DNA of 6,627 bases from Candidatus Poribacteria bacterium (GCA_014730235.1 WJIO01000228.1:1-6627), one strand, 5' to 3'. Shown: positions 1 to 6,057, counted from the first letter of the stretch. Notes: generated by a model not told the origin, from the letters alone. A program made the numbers and translations.

Positions 1-255
1 CATCATTCGGGCAGCCTTGGCCATAACTTCCGGCTTACTTCCAAAAAGCTGTATAGAAACGGGCCTTTCGTCCTCAGAAACCTTCGTCAAATCCCAGGAT
101 CTAAGGTTTTCCCGAAAAACACCATCCGCGCTTATCATCTCGGTACAGACTACATCAGCACCTTCTTTCTTTGCTATAAGCCGAAAGGCCATATTGCTTA
201 TACCGGCCATCGGGGCCAACCAGAATGTAGGTGAACGATCAAAAACGTCAATCAT
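1..255 (-). CDS. dus: tRNA-dihydrouridine synthase (Dus family), N-terminal 85 codons, cut by window edge
   Basis: This gene reads leftward and runs off the window, so only residues 1-85 are visible. Dus enzymes are cytoplasmic FMN-dependent reductases that convert uridine to dihydrouridine in the tRNA D-loop and nearby positions. The visible part is the start of the TIM barrel. It has the FMN-binding motif LAPMAG at 13-18, followed by a basic-aromatic helix (MAFRLIAKKEGAD, 22-34), TEMISADGVF at 38-47 and the strand SIQLFGS at 67-73 with the flavin-contacting Gln69. The catalytic Cys, usually near residue 100, lies beyond the edge. The ATG at 255-253 fits the family N-terminus, and an in-frame TGA lies 18 bases upstream. 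The ribosome binding site is weak (AGAAGAG, 12 bases before the ATG). Which subfamily it is (DusA, DusB or DusC) cannot be decided from this fragment, although the motifs look DusB-like. It follows tsaD, another tRNA-modification gene, across a 442-base gap. Confidence 0.93.
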   Translation of the reverse strand, partial: MIDVFDRSPTFWLAPMAGISNMAFRLIAKKEGADVVCTEMISADGVFRENLRSWDLTKVSEDERPVSIQLFGSKPEVMAKAARMM

Positions 256-290
256 AATATTAACTAACTCTTCTCATTCTCGTTTGGGAG

Positions 291-310
291 GGCGAAGCTC
301 CTGCTGAGCC
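291..310 (-). repeat. Short GC-rich palindrome in the dus upstream region, possible relic of a dispersed repeat
   Basis: On the minus strand this 20-base stretch can fold as GGC-TC-AGC-AGGA-GCT-TC-GCC: two 3-bp stem blocks separated by a UC/UC mismatch, with a 4-base loop. It is markedly more GC-rich than its AT-rich surroundings, and the adjoining bases (about 276-290, CGTTTGGGAGG) resemble, from memory, flanks of palindromic repeats scattered in many environmental bacterial genomes. With one copy visible, the repeat status is inference. It lies in the probable dus leader and could simply be a local hairpin. Confidence 0.3.
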
Positions 311-497
311 TCTTGGGAAGGGATCTATAATTTGTAATTATCAAAAAAAATAGAATATGTGTTTACCATACTCGCTTTTTCTATAGTAAATTAATAAATT
401 TATCACTCCTGAGAATTCTAAAAAATCTCTAAAACCAATGTTTATAAGAATTCAGCATGAAAAAACAGATGAAAATGCTCAAAGAATATAGTTCTAT

Positions 498-567
498 GCC
501 ATTCCTGCGAAAGCAGAAATCCGGTAGATCCGCATAAAGACTGGATTCCTGATTTCGCAGGAATGAC
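498..567. repeat. Large imperfect palindrome, REP/MITE-like dispersed repeat
   Basis: Two 27-base arms (498-524 and 541-567) are inverted copies matching at 23 of 27 positions, separated by a 16-base spacer. Each arm is itself palindromic. In the left arm ATTCCTGC-GAAA-GCAGAAAT gives a short stem with a GAAA tetraloop and one mismatch, and the right arm is the equivalent on the other strand. The ATTCCTGCGAAAGCAGGAATCCAG-type arm is, from memory, a recurrent intergenic repeat in many bacterial genomes. No transposase is visible. The element stands between two genes transcribed in the same direction, about 130 bases after the tsaD stop. It lacks a U-run, so it is not an obvious intrinsic terminator, though as RNA it would form a strong cruciform-like hairpin that could protect the 3' end of the tsaD message. 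Confidence 0.75.
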
Positions 568-697
568 AAGCTGAGAGGATTTTCAATTGTAACTACACTA
601 AACCAGCAAGAGCTATAAAAGGGAGAGTTTAGAGGTTCTTTTTTTTCAAAATTTCCTTAAGTTTATGCACATGGGTTTTTCGCAGACTCAACACAAC

Positions 698-1741
698 TCA
701 CTTGCTACCCTTAACTTTATATCCATGTTCTCCAACAGATCGCTTAAAGGCATCGGTACTCAAGGACAATTCCGAATTCTCCCCATCTTTCAAAATAAAA
801 TACCCGATACCTGCGATCATAGCGGCATTATCAGTACACATAATAATCTTGCTTGGATAAAACAGCTTATAACCCTCTTTTTTACATCGTTCAGCAAGCT
901 GTTCCCGAAGCATGCTATTAGCAGCAACACCACCTCCCAGAGCCACAGTATTAACACTTTTCATCTCTGCCGCTCGTATAGTCTTTTCTACCAGCACATC
1001 CACCACAGCCGCCTGAAAGCTTGCCACCACATCCGCCTTATTTATGCTGTTTCCCTGTTCAAGCTCTTTCGTAACATAATTAAGGACAGCCGTTTTAAGT
1101 CCACTGAAACTGAAATTAAGGGAGTGATCGTGCAAAACAGGTCTGGGAAAGTCAACAGCTTCCGGATTTCCATCCTTTGCCATCCGGTCAATCACAGGCC
1201 CGCCCGGGTAACCCAGTTCCAGCAGCTTCGCCACCTTGTCAAAGGCCTCGCCGGCAGCGTCATCCAGAGTCTGGCCAAGTTTTTCATAATGACGATCTCG
1301 TGAACCCACATAAACCAGATCAGTATGACCACCTGAAACCACCAGTATCACAAAAGGAGGATCAAGTTCGTCATATTCAAGATAATTGGCATAAATATGC
1401 CCTTCCAGGTGATTCACTCCAACAATAGGTATATCTCTGGTATAGGCTATGGCTTTGGCCACCGATATACCGATAAGCAAAGATCCCACCAACCCGGGCC
1501 CCTGGGTTACAGCAATACCATCTACATCATCCAGATTAATACCCGCATCATTAAGAGCCTGGGTCATAACCGGGACAATGTTTTGAATATGCTTCCGGGA
1601 AGCAAGTTCCGGCACAACTCCGCCGTATATGGAATGAACATCCACCTGAGAAGCCACCACATTGGAAAGCACAAGCTTGCCATCTTCCACCACAGCAGCA
1701 GCCGTCTCATCACATGATGTCTCAATACCTAAAACAATCAT
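698..1741 (-). CDS. tsaD: tRNA N6-adenosine threonylcarbamoyltransferase TsaD
   Basis: TsaD transfers the threonylcarbamoyl group from threonylcarbamoyl-AMP to A37 of tRNAs reading ANN codons, giving t6A. It acts in the cytoplasm with TsaB and TsaE, which are not in this window. The 347-residue product has the usual family length. It shows the N-terminal ASKHA signature LGIETSCDET (4-13), metal-binding His111 and His115 in NHLEGH, the SGGHT loop (136-140), FSFSGLK (210-216), the nucleotide-binding GGGVAAN (269-275) and the metal ligand Asp304 in CTDNAAMIAG. The start is taken as the ATG at 1741-1739 because TsaD proteins begin with M-x-LGIETSCDE. A TTG at 1765 would add eight residues (RKFKYFI-like) foreign to the family. 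It sits 49 bases after the ctpA stop and is probably in the same transcript. No key residue is missing. Confidence 0.97.
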   Translation of the reverse strand: MIVLGIETSCDETAAAVVEDGKLVLSNVVASQVDVHSIYGGVVPELASRKHIQNIVPVMTQALNDAGINLDDVDGIAVTQGPGLVGSLLIGISVAKAIAYTRDIPIVGVNHLEGHIYANYLEYDELDPPFVILVVSGGHTDLVYVGSRDRHYEKLGQTLDDAAGEAFDKVAKLLELGYPGGPVIDRMAKDGNPEAVDFPRPVLHDHSLNFSFSGLKTAVLNYVTKELEQGNSINKADVVASFQAAVVDVLVEKTIRAAEMKSVNTVALGGGVAANSMLREQLAERCKKEGYKLFYPSKIIMCTDNAAMIAGIGYFILKDGENSELSLSTDAFKRSVGEHGYKVKGSK

Positions 1742-1756
1742 AATAAAATATTTAAA

Positions 1757-1763
1757 CTTCCTC
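1757..1763 (-). promoter_or_regulatory. Ribosome binding site of tsaD, unusually far from the start
   Basis: The only purine-rich Shine-Dalgarno-like stretch before tsaD is GAGGAAG, which ends 15 bases before the ATG at 1741 instead of the usual 5-9. The intervening bases are all A/T. No better-placed site serves the alternative TTG at 1765, which overlaps this motif. Start choice therefore rests on family alignment, and translation may be modest or coupled to ctpA. Confidence 0.5.
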
Positions 1764-1790
1764 AAAACACAGTTTACGGATCACTTTTAA

Positions 1791-3254
1791 TCAATTCCTC
1801 GCCAACCCAAGAACATCAAAGGCCCTCAGATGATTTATAGCAAATCGGATCACCGGGTCATATTCATATTCATCATCTTCATTTTCCGTTTTCTGGGCGA
1901 TGGCCAGCTTTATCAGACTTTCGCTGAGGATTATATCTTCTTCCCCCAGTTTCTTTACAAAACTCTCAAACATTTTTTGAGTCGAATCATCTTCCTCATC
2001 ATCACCGTTGCTATTAGATTCTTCCAGCCGATACAATACATCATCGCCAGCTTCATTAATAAAATTTTCCAGGCTATCGCTGATTCGCAGCTTGCGATAT
2101 ATTCTGGCTTCCGAAGAAGTTAAGGTCAATCCGGGATACTTAACATCCGGAATTATACCGACTTTGTTAATATTTATCCCATTTGGCGTATAATAATCCG
2201 CAACAGTAAGCTTTAAGCCACTTTTACCATCGCTCAGAGGGAAAATGGTCTGGACTGAACCTTTACCGAAGGTAGGCTTTTCACCGCCAATAATAAGCCC
2301 CCGTTTATGATCTTTTATAGCCCCAACAACAATTTCCGAACCGCTGGCGCTCCAGTGGTCTACCAGTACTACCAGGGGGTGCCAGGGATGAGGGCTGTCC
2401 TTTTTTACCCTGAATTCCCGGTTATCCTCTTCATTTCTGTGTTTTGTATAAACCACGAGCTGTCCCTGCTTAAGAAAATCGCTGGACACTTCCACAGCAG
2501 CCGACAAAGTTCCCCCCGGATTTGATCTCAAATCCAGAACTATGCCTTTTATTTTTGCATCCTCAAAATCATCCAGGGCTTTATCAACATCTTTAGGCGT
2601 GGTATCGGAAAACTGCTTGATTCTGAGATAACCAACATCATTCTCCAGGATTCTGTATTCAACAGTAGGTGCTTGAATAATCCCTCTGGTAACAACAATA
2701 TCCACAGGATTATCTTCACCTTCCCTCAAAACAGTTATCTCAACTTTGGTTCCCGGCTCACCTCTCAGCTTTTGTTTGGCCTTTTCCAGGCTGATGCCCA
2801 TGGTGGATTCGCCTTCAATTGCGATTATATAATCCCCTGTTTCAACCCCGGCCTTATAAGCCGGAGTATCATCACCCAAAACTGACATAACAGTCAGACG
2901 TTCATAACCGTTCATATTTGTCAGGCTGATCTCTATGCCCAATCCACCAAATTTACCCGATGTATCTTCCATTGTCTCCGCGTATGTCTCCGGGTTCATA
3001 AATTGACTGTATGGGTCATCCAGAGCCGCAACCATACCTTTTACAGAACCATAAACCAGCTTCTCCGTATCCACATTTTCATCCTTATATTTTTCCTTGA
3101 TATAAAGCATAACTTCATCAACCATATCAGGCCTTATACCCAAACTCTCACGAATTTGAGACTTTCCCAGAGAATGGCCGATTAATACGGCAAAAACAAG
3201 TATTACAGCCTGAAGTATAATAATTGCATAATACGTTTTCCTTCCTTCACTCAT
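1791..3254 (-). CDS. ctpA: S41-family C-terminal processing protease (CtpA/Prc type), membrane-anchored
   Basis: This is a serine protease that cleaves proteins near their C-termini in the periplasm; relatives control murein hydrolases and envelope protein turnover. The 487-residue product has an N-terminal membrane segment at about 8-29, preceded by basic residues and without a clear cleavage site, so it is probably an anchor. An N-terminal helical region (41-95) follows, then a PDZ domain (about 103-190; GLGIEI at 104-108, AGVETGDYIIAIEG at 135-148). The S41 core carries GIVLDLRSNPGG (237-248), SASGSEI with Ser306 and TFGKGSVQ with Lys331 and Gln335. The Ser-Lys spacing of 25 and Lys-Gln spacing of 4 equal those of E. 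coli Prc (430/455/459), so the catalytic site looks complete; the usual SASAS reads SASGS. A C-terminal extension of about 110 residues includes a very acidic run (417-423). The ATG at 3254 has GAGGAG six bases upstream. It follows an EnvC-like gene, a recurrent pairing in diderm bacteria. Confidence 0.95.
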   Translation of the reverse strand: MSEGRKTYYAIIILQAVILVFAVLIGHSLGKSQIRESLGIRPDMVDEVMLYIKEKYKDENVDTEKLVYGSVKGMVAALDDPYSQFMNPETYAETMEDTSGKFGGLGIEISLTNMNGYERLTVMSVLGDDTPAYKAGVETGDYIIAIEGESTMGISLEKAKQKLRGEPGTKVEITVLREGEDNPVDIVVTRGIIQAPTVEYRILENDVGYLRIKQFSDTTPKDVDKALDDFEDAKIKGIVLDLRSNPGGTLSAAVEVSSDFLKQGQLVVYTKHRNEEDNREFRVKKDSPHPWHPLVVLVDHWSASGSEIVVGAIKDHKRGLIIGGEKPTFGKGSVQTIFPLSDGKSGLKLTVADYYTPNGININKVGIIPDVKYPGLTLTSSEARIYRKLRISDSLENFINEAGDDVLYRLEESNSNGDDEEDDSTQKMFESFVKKLGEEDIILSESLIKLAIAQKTENEDDEYEYDPVIRFAINHLRAFDVLGLARN

Positions 3255-3260
3255 AAATTT

Positions 3261-3266
3261 CTCCTC
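3261..3266 (-). promoter_or_regulatory. Strong ribosome binding site of ctpA
   Basis: GAGGAG lies six bases before the ATG at 3254, close to ideal Shine-Dalgarno sequence and spacing, and fixes the start. Confidence 0.85.
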
Positions 3267-3284
3267 GATTCAGCTATTTATATA

Positions 3285-3313
3285 ATAATATATTGATTCC
3301 GCATTTCTGTCAT
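3285..3313 (-). promoter_or_regulatory. Sigma70-like promoter upstream of ctpA
   Basis: On the minus strand ATGACA (-35, 3313-3308; 5 of 6 to consensus) is followed by exactly 17 bases and TATTAT (-10, 3290-3285; 5 of 6). It would start transcription near 3278, about 25 bases before the ctpA start codon. This suggests ctpA and tsaD can be expressed separately from envC. The area is very AT-rich (a run of TA repeats lies beside the -10), so chance matches to -10 are likely and alternative registers exist. Confidence 0.5.
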
Positions 3314-3324
3314 ATCTGTCATAT
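3307..3324 (-). repeat. Perfect 9-bp tandem direct repeat at the ctpA promoter
   Basis: ATATGACAG occurs twice head to tail with no mismatch (minus strand 3324-3316 and 3315-3307). The downstream copy contains the putative -35 hexamer ATGACA. Such tandem half-sites near a -35 can be regulator-binding sites, but a replication-slippage duplication is equally possible. Confidence 0.6.
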
Positions 3325-3329
3325 TCGTA

Positions 3330-3346
3330 TTAACAGTAATCGTTAA
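3330..3346. repeat. Short inverted repeat upstream of the ctpA promoter
   Basis: TTAAC and GTTAA flank a 7-base spacer, about 17 bases upstream of the putative -35. In transcripts leaving envC the U-run lies before, not after, this dyad, so it is not a standard intrinsic terminator. It could be an operator half-site pair or chance in AT-rich DNA. Confidence 0.25.
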
Positions 3347-3370
3347 AAAATAAAAGTTATTGATCACTGA

Positions 3371-4567
3371 TTATCTCAACCATCGCCGGGTACTCATGGC
3401 TTCCGTACCTTTCCAAATTTCAAAATAAAGCATAGGGCCTTTAAGCGATCCAGTATCACCGACTTTTGCAATAACCTGACCGCTTCTGACTTTCTGGCCT
3501 TTTTTAACTAAAAGTTCTGAGGAATGAGCATATAATGTCCGGTATCCATTACCATGATTTATTATCACCATAAGACCAAAGCCAACGCCATCAAACCACT
3601 GGGCATATTCGACAACGCCACCCGCCACACACCTTATGCTGGCCCCTTGTCGGGCTTTAATGGTAACACCTTGCATGGATGGGGCAGAATTACTGATGAT
3701 CCTTCCTGAAACAGGCCAGGGAAGTTTTCCTCTGCTTTTACCCAGGTCTTCAATGTCTTCATATATATCTTCCTTCGAGCTGTGTTTCAATCGCGCCATA
3801 AGGTTTTCCAGTTCTGCAACGGATTGTTCAAGTTCCCTCAGCGTTCTGGTTAGGTGTTCTTTGGATTTCTGTAATTCAGAAAGCCTGCTCTGGCGGATTC
3901 CCTTTCGACTCAGTATTTCCTTCCTTATCCTTTCGGCGCTTGCTTTGTAATAAAGTATCCTCTGTTTTCTGGCCTCTACCTGTTCCTTTTTGGATTCTAT
4001 TTCGGATTTTTCAGCCGCCAATTGCTTTTGTAGTTTCCTGTCACCTTCAATGATTGCGCTCATGTATTTATATCGACTTGTAAACTCCATTATATTATCG
4101 GCACTGAGTAAAAGTTTAAGATAGCTTAATTCCCCTCCTTCATAACCAAATTTATACATGGCCCTGATTCTTTTTACCATAAGAGATTTGGTTTTCTGAT
4201 ACTTTCCCTCAAGAACCTTCAATTCATCTCTTAGAGTTTTTATATCCTTTTCACACGTCGATAAGTTTTGTCTATAAATTCTTATCTCTCGTTCTCTTGC
4301 AACAAGCTGCTTTTCAATATCTTCCAGTTCTGCCCGGGTATTTCGCTCTTTTTTCACCACGTTATTCTGTTCTTTTCTGATCCGATCCCGGTCTTTTTTT
4401 AATTCTTCAAGCTCCCGGATCGCATCAGAAGCCTCGTCAGCAAACAATGAAAGACAAAAGCTAAAGCAAAAAACAACGGCTAAAACATTTAATATTCCAA
4501 TTTTATGTATGCTTTGTGATTTATTCATAAGTTCATTAAAGTAGGAAATATAAGGATAAATAGACAT
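3371..4567 (-). CDS. envC: EnvC-like murein hydrolase activator: coiled coil plus degenerate LytM (M23) domain
   Basis: EnvC proteins are periplasmic factors that switch on N-acetylmuramoyl-L-alanine amidases during septum splitting under control of FtsEX. Residues (398-aa numbering) show a hydrophobic export segment at 23-42 with likely cleavage after Phe-Ala 43. Long charged coiled coils follow at 46-135 and 172-262, interrupted by a conserved-looking segment (VKRIRAMYKFGYEGGELSYLK, 131-151). The C-terminal LytM domain (281-398) opens with KLPWPVSG. The zinc-binding positions look lost: the H-x-x-x-D site aligns with Met298 and Thr302, and the HLHFE motif reads MLYFE (379-383). Only His348 in YAHSS remains. 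By analogy with E. coli EnvC this implies an activator, not an enzyme. The start is uncertain: ATG 4567 is the longest, while ATG 4528 (residue 14) would give a textbook signal peptide, and neither has a good Shine-Dalgarno. It has its own promoter and precedes ctpA by 116 bases. Confidence 0.9.
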   Translation of the reverse strand: MSIYPYISYFNELMNKSQSIHKIGILNVLAVVFCFSFCLSLFADEASDAIRELEELKKDRDRIRKEQNNVVKKERNTRAELEDIEKQLVAREREIRIYRQNLSTCEKDIKTLRDELKVLEGKYQKTKSLMVKRIRAMYKFGYEGGELSYLKLLLSADNIMEFTSRYKYMSAIIEGDRKLQKQLAAEKSEIESKKEQVEARKQRILYYKASAERIRKEILSRKGIRQSRLSELQKSKEHLTRTLRELEQSVAELENLMARLKHSSKEDIYEDIEDLGKSRGKLPWPVSGRIISNSAPSMQGVTIKARQGASIRCVAGGVVEYAQWFDGVGFGLMVIINHGNGYRTLYAHSSELLVKKGQKVRSGQVIAKVGDTGSLKGPMLYFEIWKGTEAMSTRRWLR

Positions 4568-4575
4568 TTCATCAG

Positions 4576-4616
4576 GTAGGATAAAGAAAAACTCCTACGG
4601 AAAGAAAAACACTCCG
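4576..4616 (-). promoter_or_regulatory. Two similar tandem hairpins in the envC 5' leader
   Basis: On the minus strand, hairpin 1 (4616-4598) is CGGA, an 11-base loop GUGUUUUUCUU, then UCCG. Hairpin 2 (4598-4576) is GUAGGA, an 11-base loop GUUUUUCUUUA, then UCCUAC. The two units are an imperfect direct repeat and share base 4598. They lie between the promoter and the ATG at 4567, just downstream of the expected transcription start. The stems are short (4 and 6 bp) and hairpin 2 contains the only AGGAG in the leader, which is too far (24 bases) from the ATG to act as a normal ribosome binding site. Function is unknown and structure is inferred from pairing by eye. Confidence 0.4.
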
Positions 4617-4627
4617 ATTGTTTAATA

Positions 4628-4657
4628 ATTATAACGTTGCTTAGGTATAAAAGTCAA
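4628..4657 (-). promoter_or_regulatory. Near-consensus sigma70 promoter for envC
   Basis: TTGACT (-35, 4657-4652; 5 of 6) is separated by 18 bases from TATAAT (-10, 4633-4628; 6 of 6). Transcription would begin near 4620, giving a leader of about 50 bases before the ATG at 4567. It lies just after the stop of the upstream hydrolase gene, which separates the envC-ctpA-tsaD group from the upstream pair. This is the best promoter in the window. Confidence 0.8.
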
Positions 4658-4677
4658 GCAAAGAACCTGACTTATTC

Positions 4678-6051
4678 TTACCAGTACTTCGACTTTTTAA
4701 TCCAATCCCAGGCCCGCTGTCCCATAGGGGAAAGTCCTTGCTCCACAAGAGGATCAACAGTTCGACCATACCTTTTCATTCCTTCTACAACCATAGCTTC
4801 CAGTTCTGCATCCATTTCATCAGCCAGTTCCTTCTCCGCTTCCACCAGGTTATGTGTCTCACCCGGATCGGAAGGTATATGATAAAGCTCTCTTGGGGGA
4901 TAATTATGCCAGTCTTTAGCCCGGGCTTTAATGAATTTAAACCCATTTTTCCTCAAACCCCATTTGCTCATCCAGGAATTTTCCTCCGTCAAAAGGGTAT
5001 CTTCCCGCCAGTTATCTGGTCTATCGCCCTTCAGGAATGGAACAAGGCTCATGCCCACCATCTCTTCTGGTACATCGGCCCCGGCAAGTTCCAGCAGCGT
5101 AACAGCTATATCCTGGTGTCTCGCGTGTTCTTCAAAACGATATCCCTGTTCCTGCCCCGGCATCCTGGCAAAAAGGGGTGTATGGATATTGGGATCGTAA
5201 AGCCCGTGATGGTCAAAGAATATGCCATGTTCATACATTTCCTCGCCGTGATCCGACATAAACATTATAAATGTATCCTCTGACAGGCCGGTTTTATCCA
5301 ACACATCAAAGATCTCAATTATATGGTCGTCTAGATAAGCTAATTCAGCATCATATTGAGCCACGATATATTCGGCATCGGTAATTTTTTCCACGCCAGC
5401 TTCCCTGGCCAGTCGTGCTATCCATCCGGTAAACTCACCCTCGTCATCAGTAGCTTTAAGCCACCATTCCGCAAAGGGGTCATCATCGAAAGGCAAAAAG
5501 CTTGTCATATCCGGATTTCCGGGATCACCCTTGTAAAACCTGTTTCGATATTTCATAGGCGAAAAATAAGGGGTATGAACATCCCAGTAATGCAAAAACA
5601 AAAAGAAATTATCCCCTGGTTTACGGTTTTCCAACCAGGGAACAGCCGCGTTATTTATGGATTCAGCCGTAACCATCTGTATGTATCTACCGATTTTTGA
5701 TGGCGGAATATTTTCCTGCCACCCTCGCTTAAACCAGGGTTTCATATTTGGCAGAGACGAAACACAGGCCGTATAATAACCCACGTCTGAAAGGATCTCT
5801 GGCACAAAAACCACATCCTCCCGCACATCAAAAACCCCACTATGGGCTACAATCCCATGATCCAACGGCTCTCGACCTGAGAATGTCGTCGTATAACAAG
5901 GTTGCGTGGGAATTCCCGGTGCAAAGCAGTTTTCAAAAAGCGTACTATTTTCAGCAAATTTATCCAGATTAGGCGATGTATTTTTCCAGTAGCCATAGCA
6001 ACCAAGATGCCCCGCCGTCAAAGTATCCAGTGATATTAATATAATATTCAT
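4678..6051 (-). CDS. Sulfatase-fold (alkaline phosphatase superfamily) hydrolase with an apparent Thr nucleophile
   Basis: This is a 457-residue cytoplasmic protein of the sulfatase Pfam family, with no signal peptide or membrane segment. Visible motifs are LISLDTLTAGHLGCYGY (5-21), where Asp9 is a metal ligand; SPNLDKFA (26-33); GIPTQPCYTTTFSG (46-59); LHYWDVHTPY (153-162) with Asp157 and His159; MSDHGEE (265-271) with metal ligands Asp267 and His268; FDHHGLYD (279-286); and HTPLFARMPG (290-299). ELYHIPSDPGETHNLV (388-403) is the usual C-terminal signature of sulfatases. The formylglycine motif C/S-x-P-x-R is not present: alignment on Pro51 and the terminal Ser-Gly puts Thr49 at the nucleophile and Tyr53 at the Arg, while the nearby Cys52 is three residues out of register. 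Substrate is unknown; a sulfate or phosphate ester or diester are options. The start at 6051 is preferred for its GAGGGG ribosome binding site and family N-terminus; ATG 6096 would add 15 residues and overlap the upstream stop. Probably co-transcribed with the metallopeptidase upstream. Confidence 0.88.
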   Translation of the reverse strand: MNIILISLDTLTAGHLGCYGYWKNTSPNLDKFAENSTLFENCFAPGIPTQPCYTTTFSGREPLDHGIVAHSGVFDVREDVVFVPEILSDVGYYTACVSSLPNMKPWFKRGWQENIPPSKIGRYIQMVTAESINNAAVPWLENRKPGDNFFLFLHYWDVHTPYFSPMKYRNRFYKGDPGNPDMTSFLPFDDDPFAEWWLKATDDEGEFTGWIARLAREAGVEKITDAEYIVAQYDAELAYLDDHIIEIFDVLDKTGLSEDTFIMFMSDHGEEMYEHGIFFDHHGLYDPNIHTPLFARMPGQEQGYRFEEHARHQDIAVTLLELAGADVPEEMVGMSLVPFLKGDRPDNWREDTLLTEENSWMSKWGLRKNGFKFIKARAKDWHNYPPRELYHIPSDPGETHNLVEAEKELADEMDAELEAMVVEGMKRYGRTVDPLVEQGLSPMGQRAWDWIKKSKYW

Positions 6052-6057
6052 AATAAT

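Larger units (their letters stand above)
256..697. other. Gene-free AT-rich intergenic region between tsaD and dus
   Basis: All frames on both strands are broken by frequent stops and I see no gene. The region contains a large imperfect palindrome of a dispersed-repeat type (498-567) and a possible second palindromic relic (291-310). It also has a short AT-rich inverted repeat at 327-341 (ATAATT, 3-base spacer, AATTAT) about 70 bases upstream of the dus start. I could not find a convincing sigma70 promoter for dus, nor a hairpin plus U-run that would serve as an intrinsic terminator for tsaD. The tsaD-proximal end (697-629) continues in the tsaD frame for 22 more sense codons after the TGA stop. 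Confidence 0.75.

Noticed and set aside
17-307. A 96-codon plus-strand open frame
   Set aside because: It is antisense to the tRNA-dihydrouridine synthase, whose FMN-binding motif is clear on the minus strand.
320-345. TATAAT-like hexamer at 326-331 as a plus-strand promoter
   Set aside because: No plus-strand gene lies downstream, no matching -35 is seen, and the hexamer belongs to an AT-rich dyad.
665-1303. A 212-codon plus-strand open frame
   Set aside because: It lies antisense inside tsaD, whose motifs are complete; the plus-strand translation has no recognisable domain, is rich in Ser/His/Gln shadows and has no ribosome binding site.
1742-1765. TTG at 1765 as the start of tsaD
   Set aside because: It would add eight residues foreign to the family and has no Shine-Dalgarno; the family begins at the ATG at 1741.
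3330-3360. Intrinsic terminator after envC
   Set aside because: The TTAAC/GTTAA dyad is weak and, in the direction of transcription, the U-run precedes rather than follows it.
4738-5283. A 181-codon plus-strand open frame
   Set aside because: It is antisense to the sulfatase-fold gene and carries no recognisable motif or ribosome binding site.
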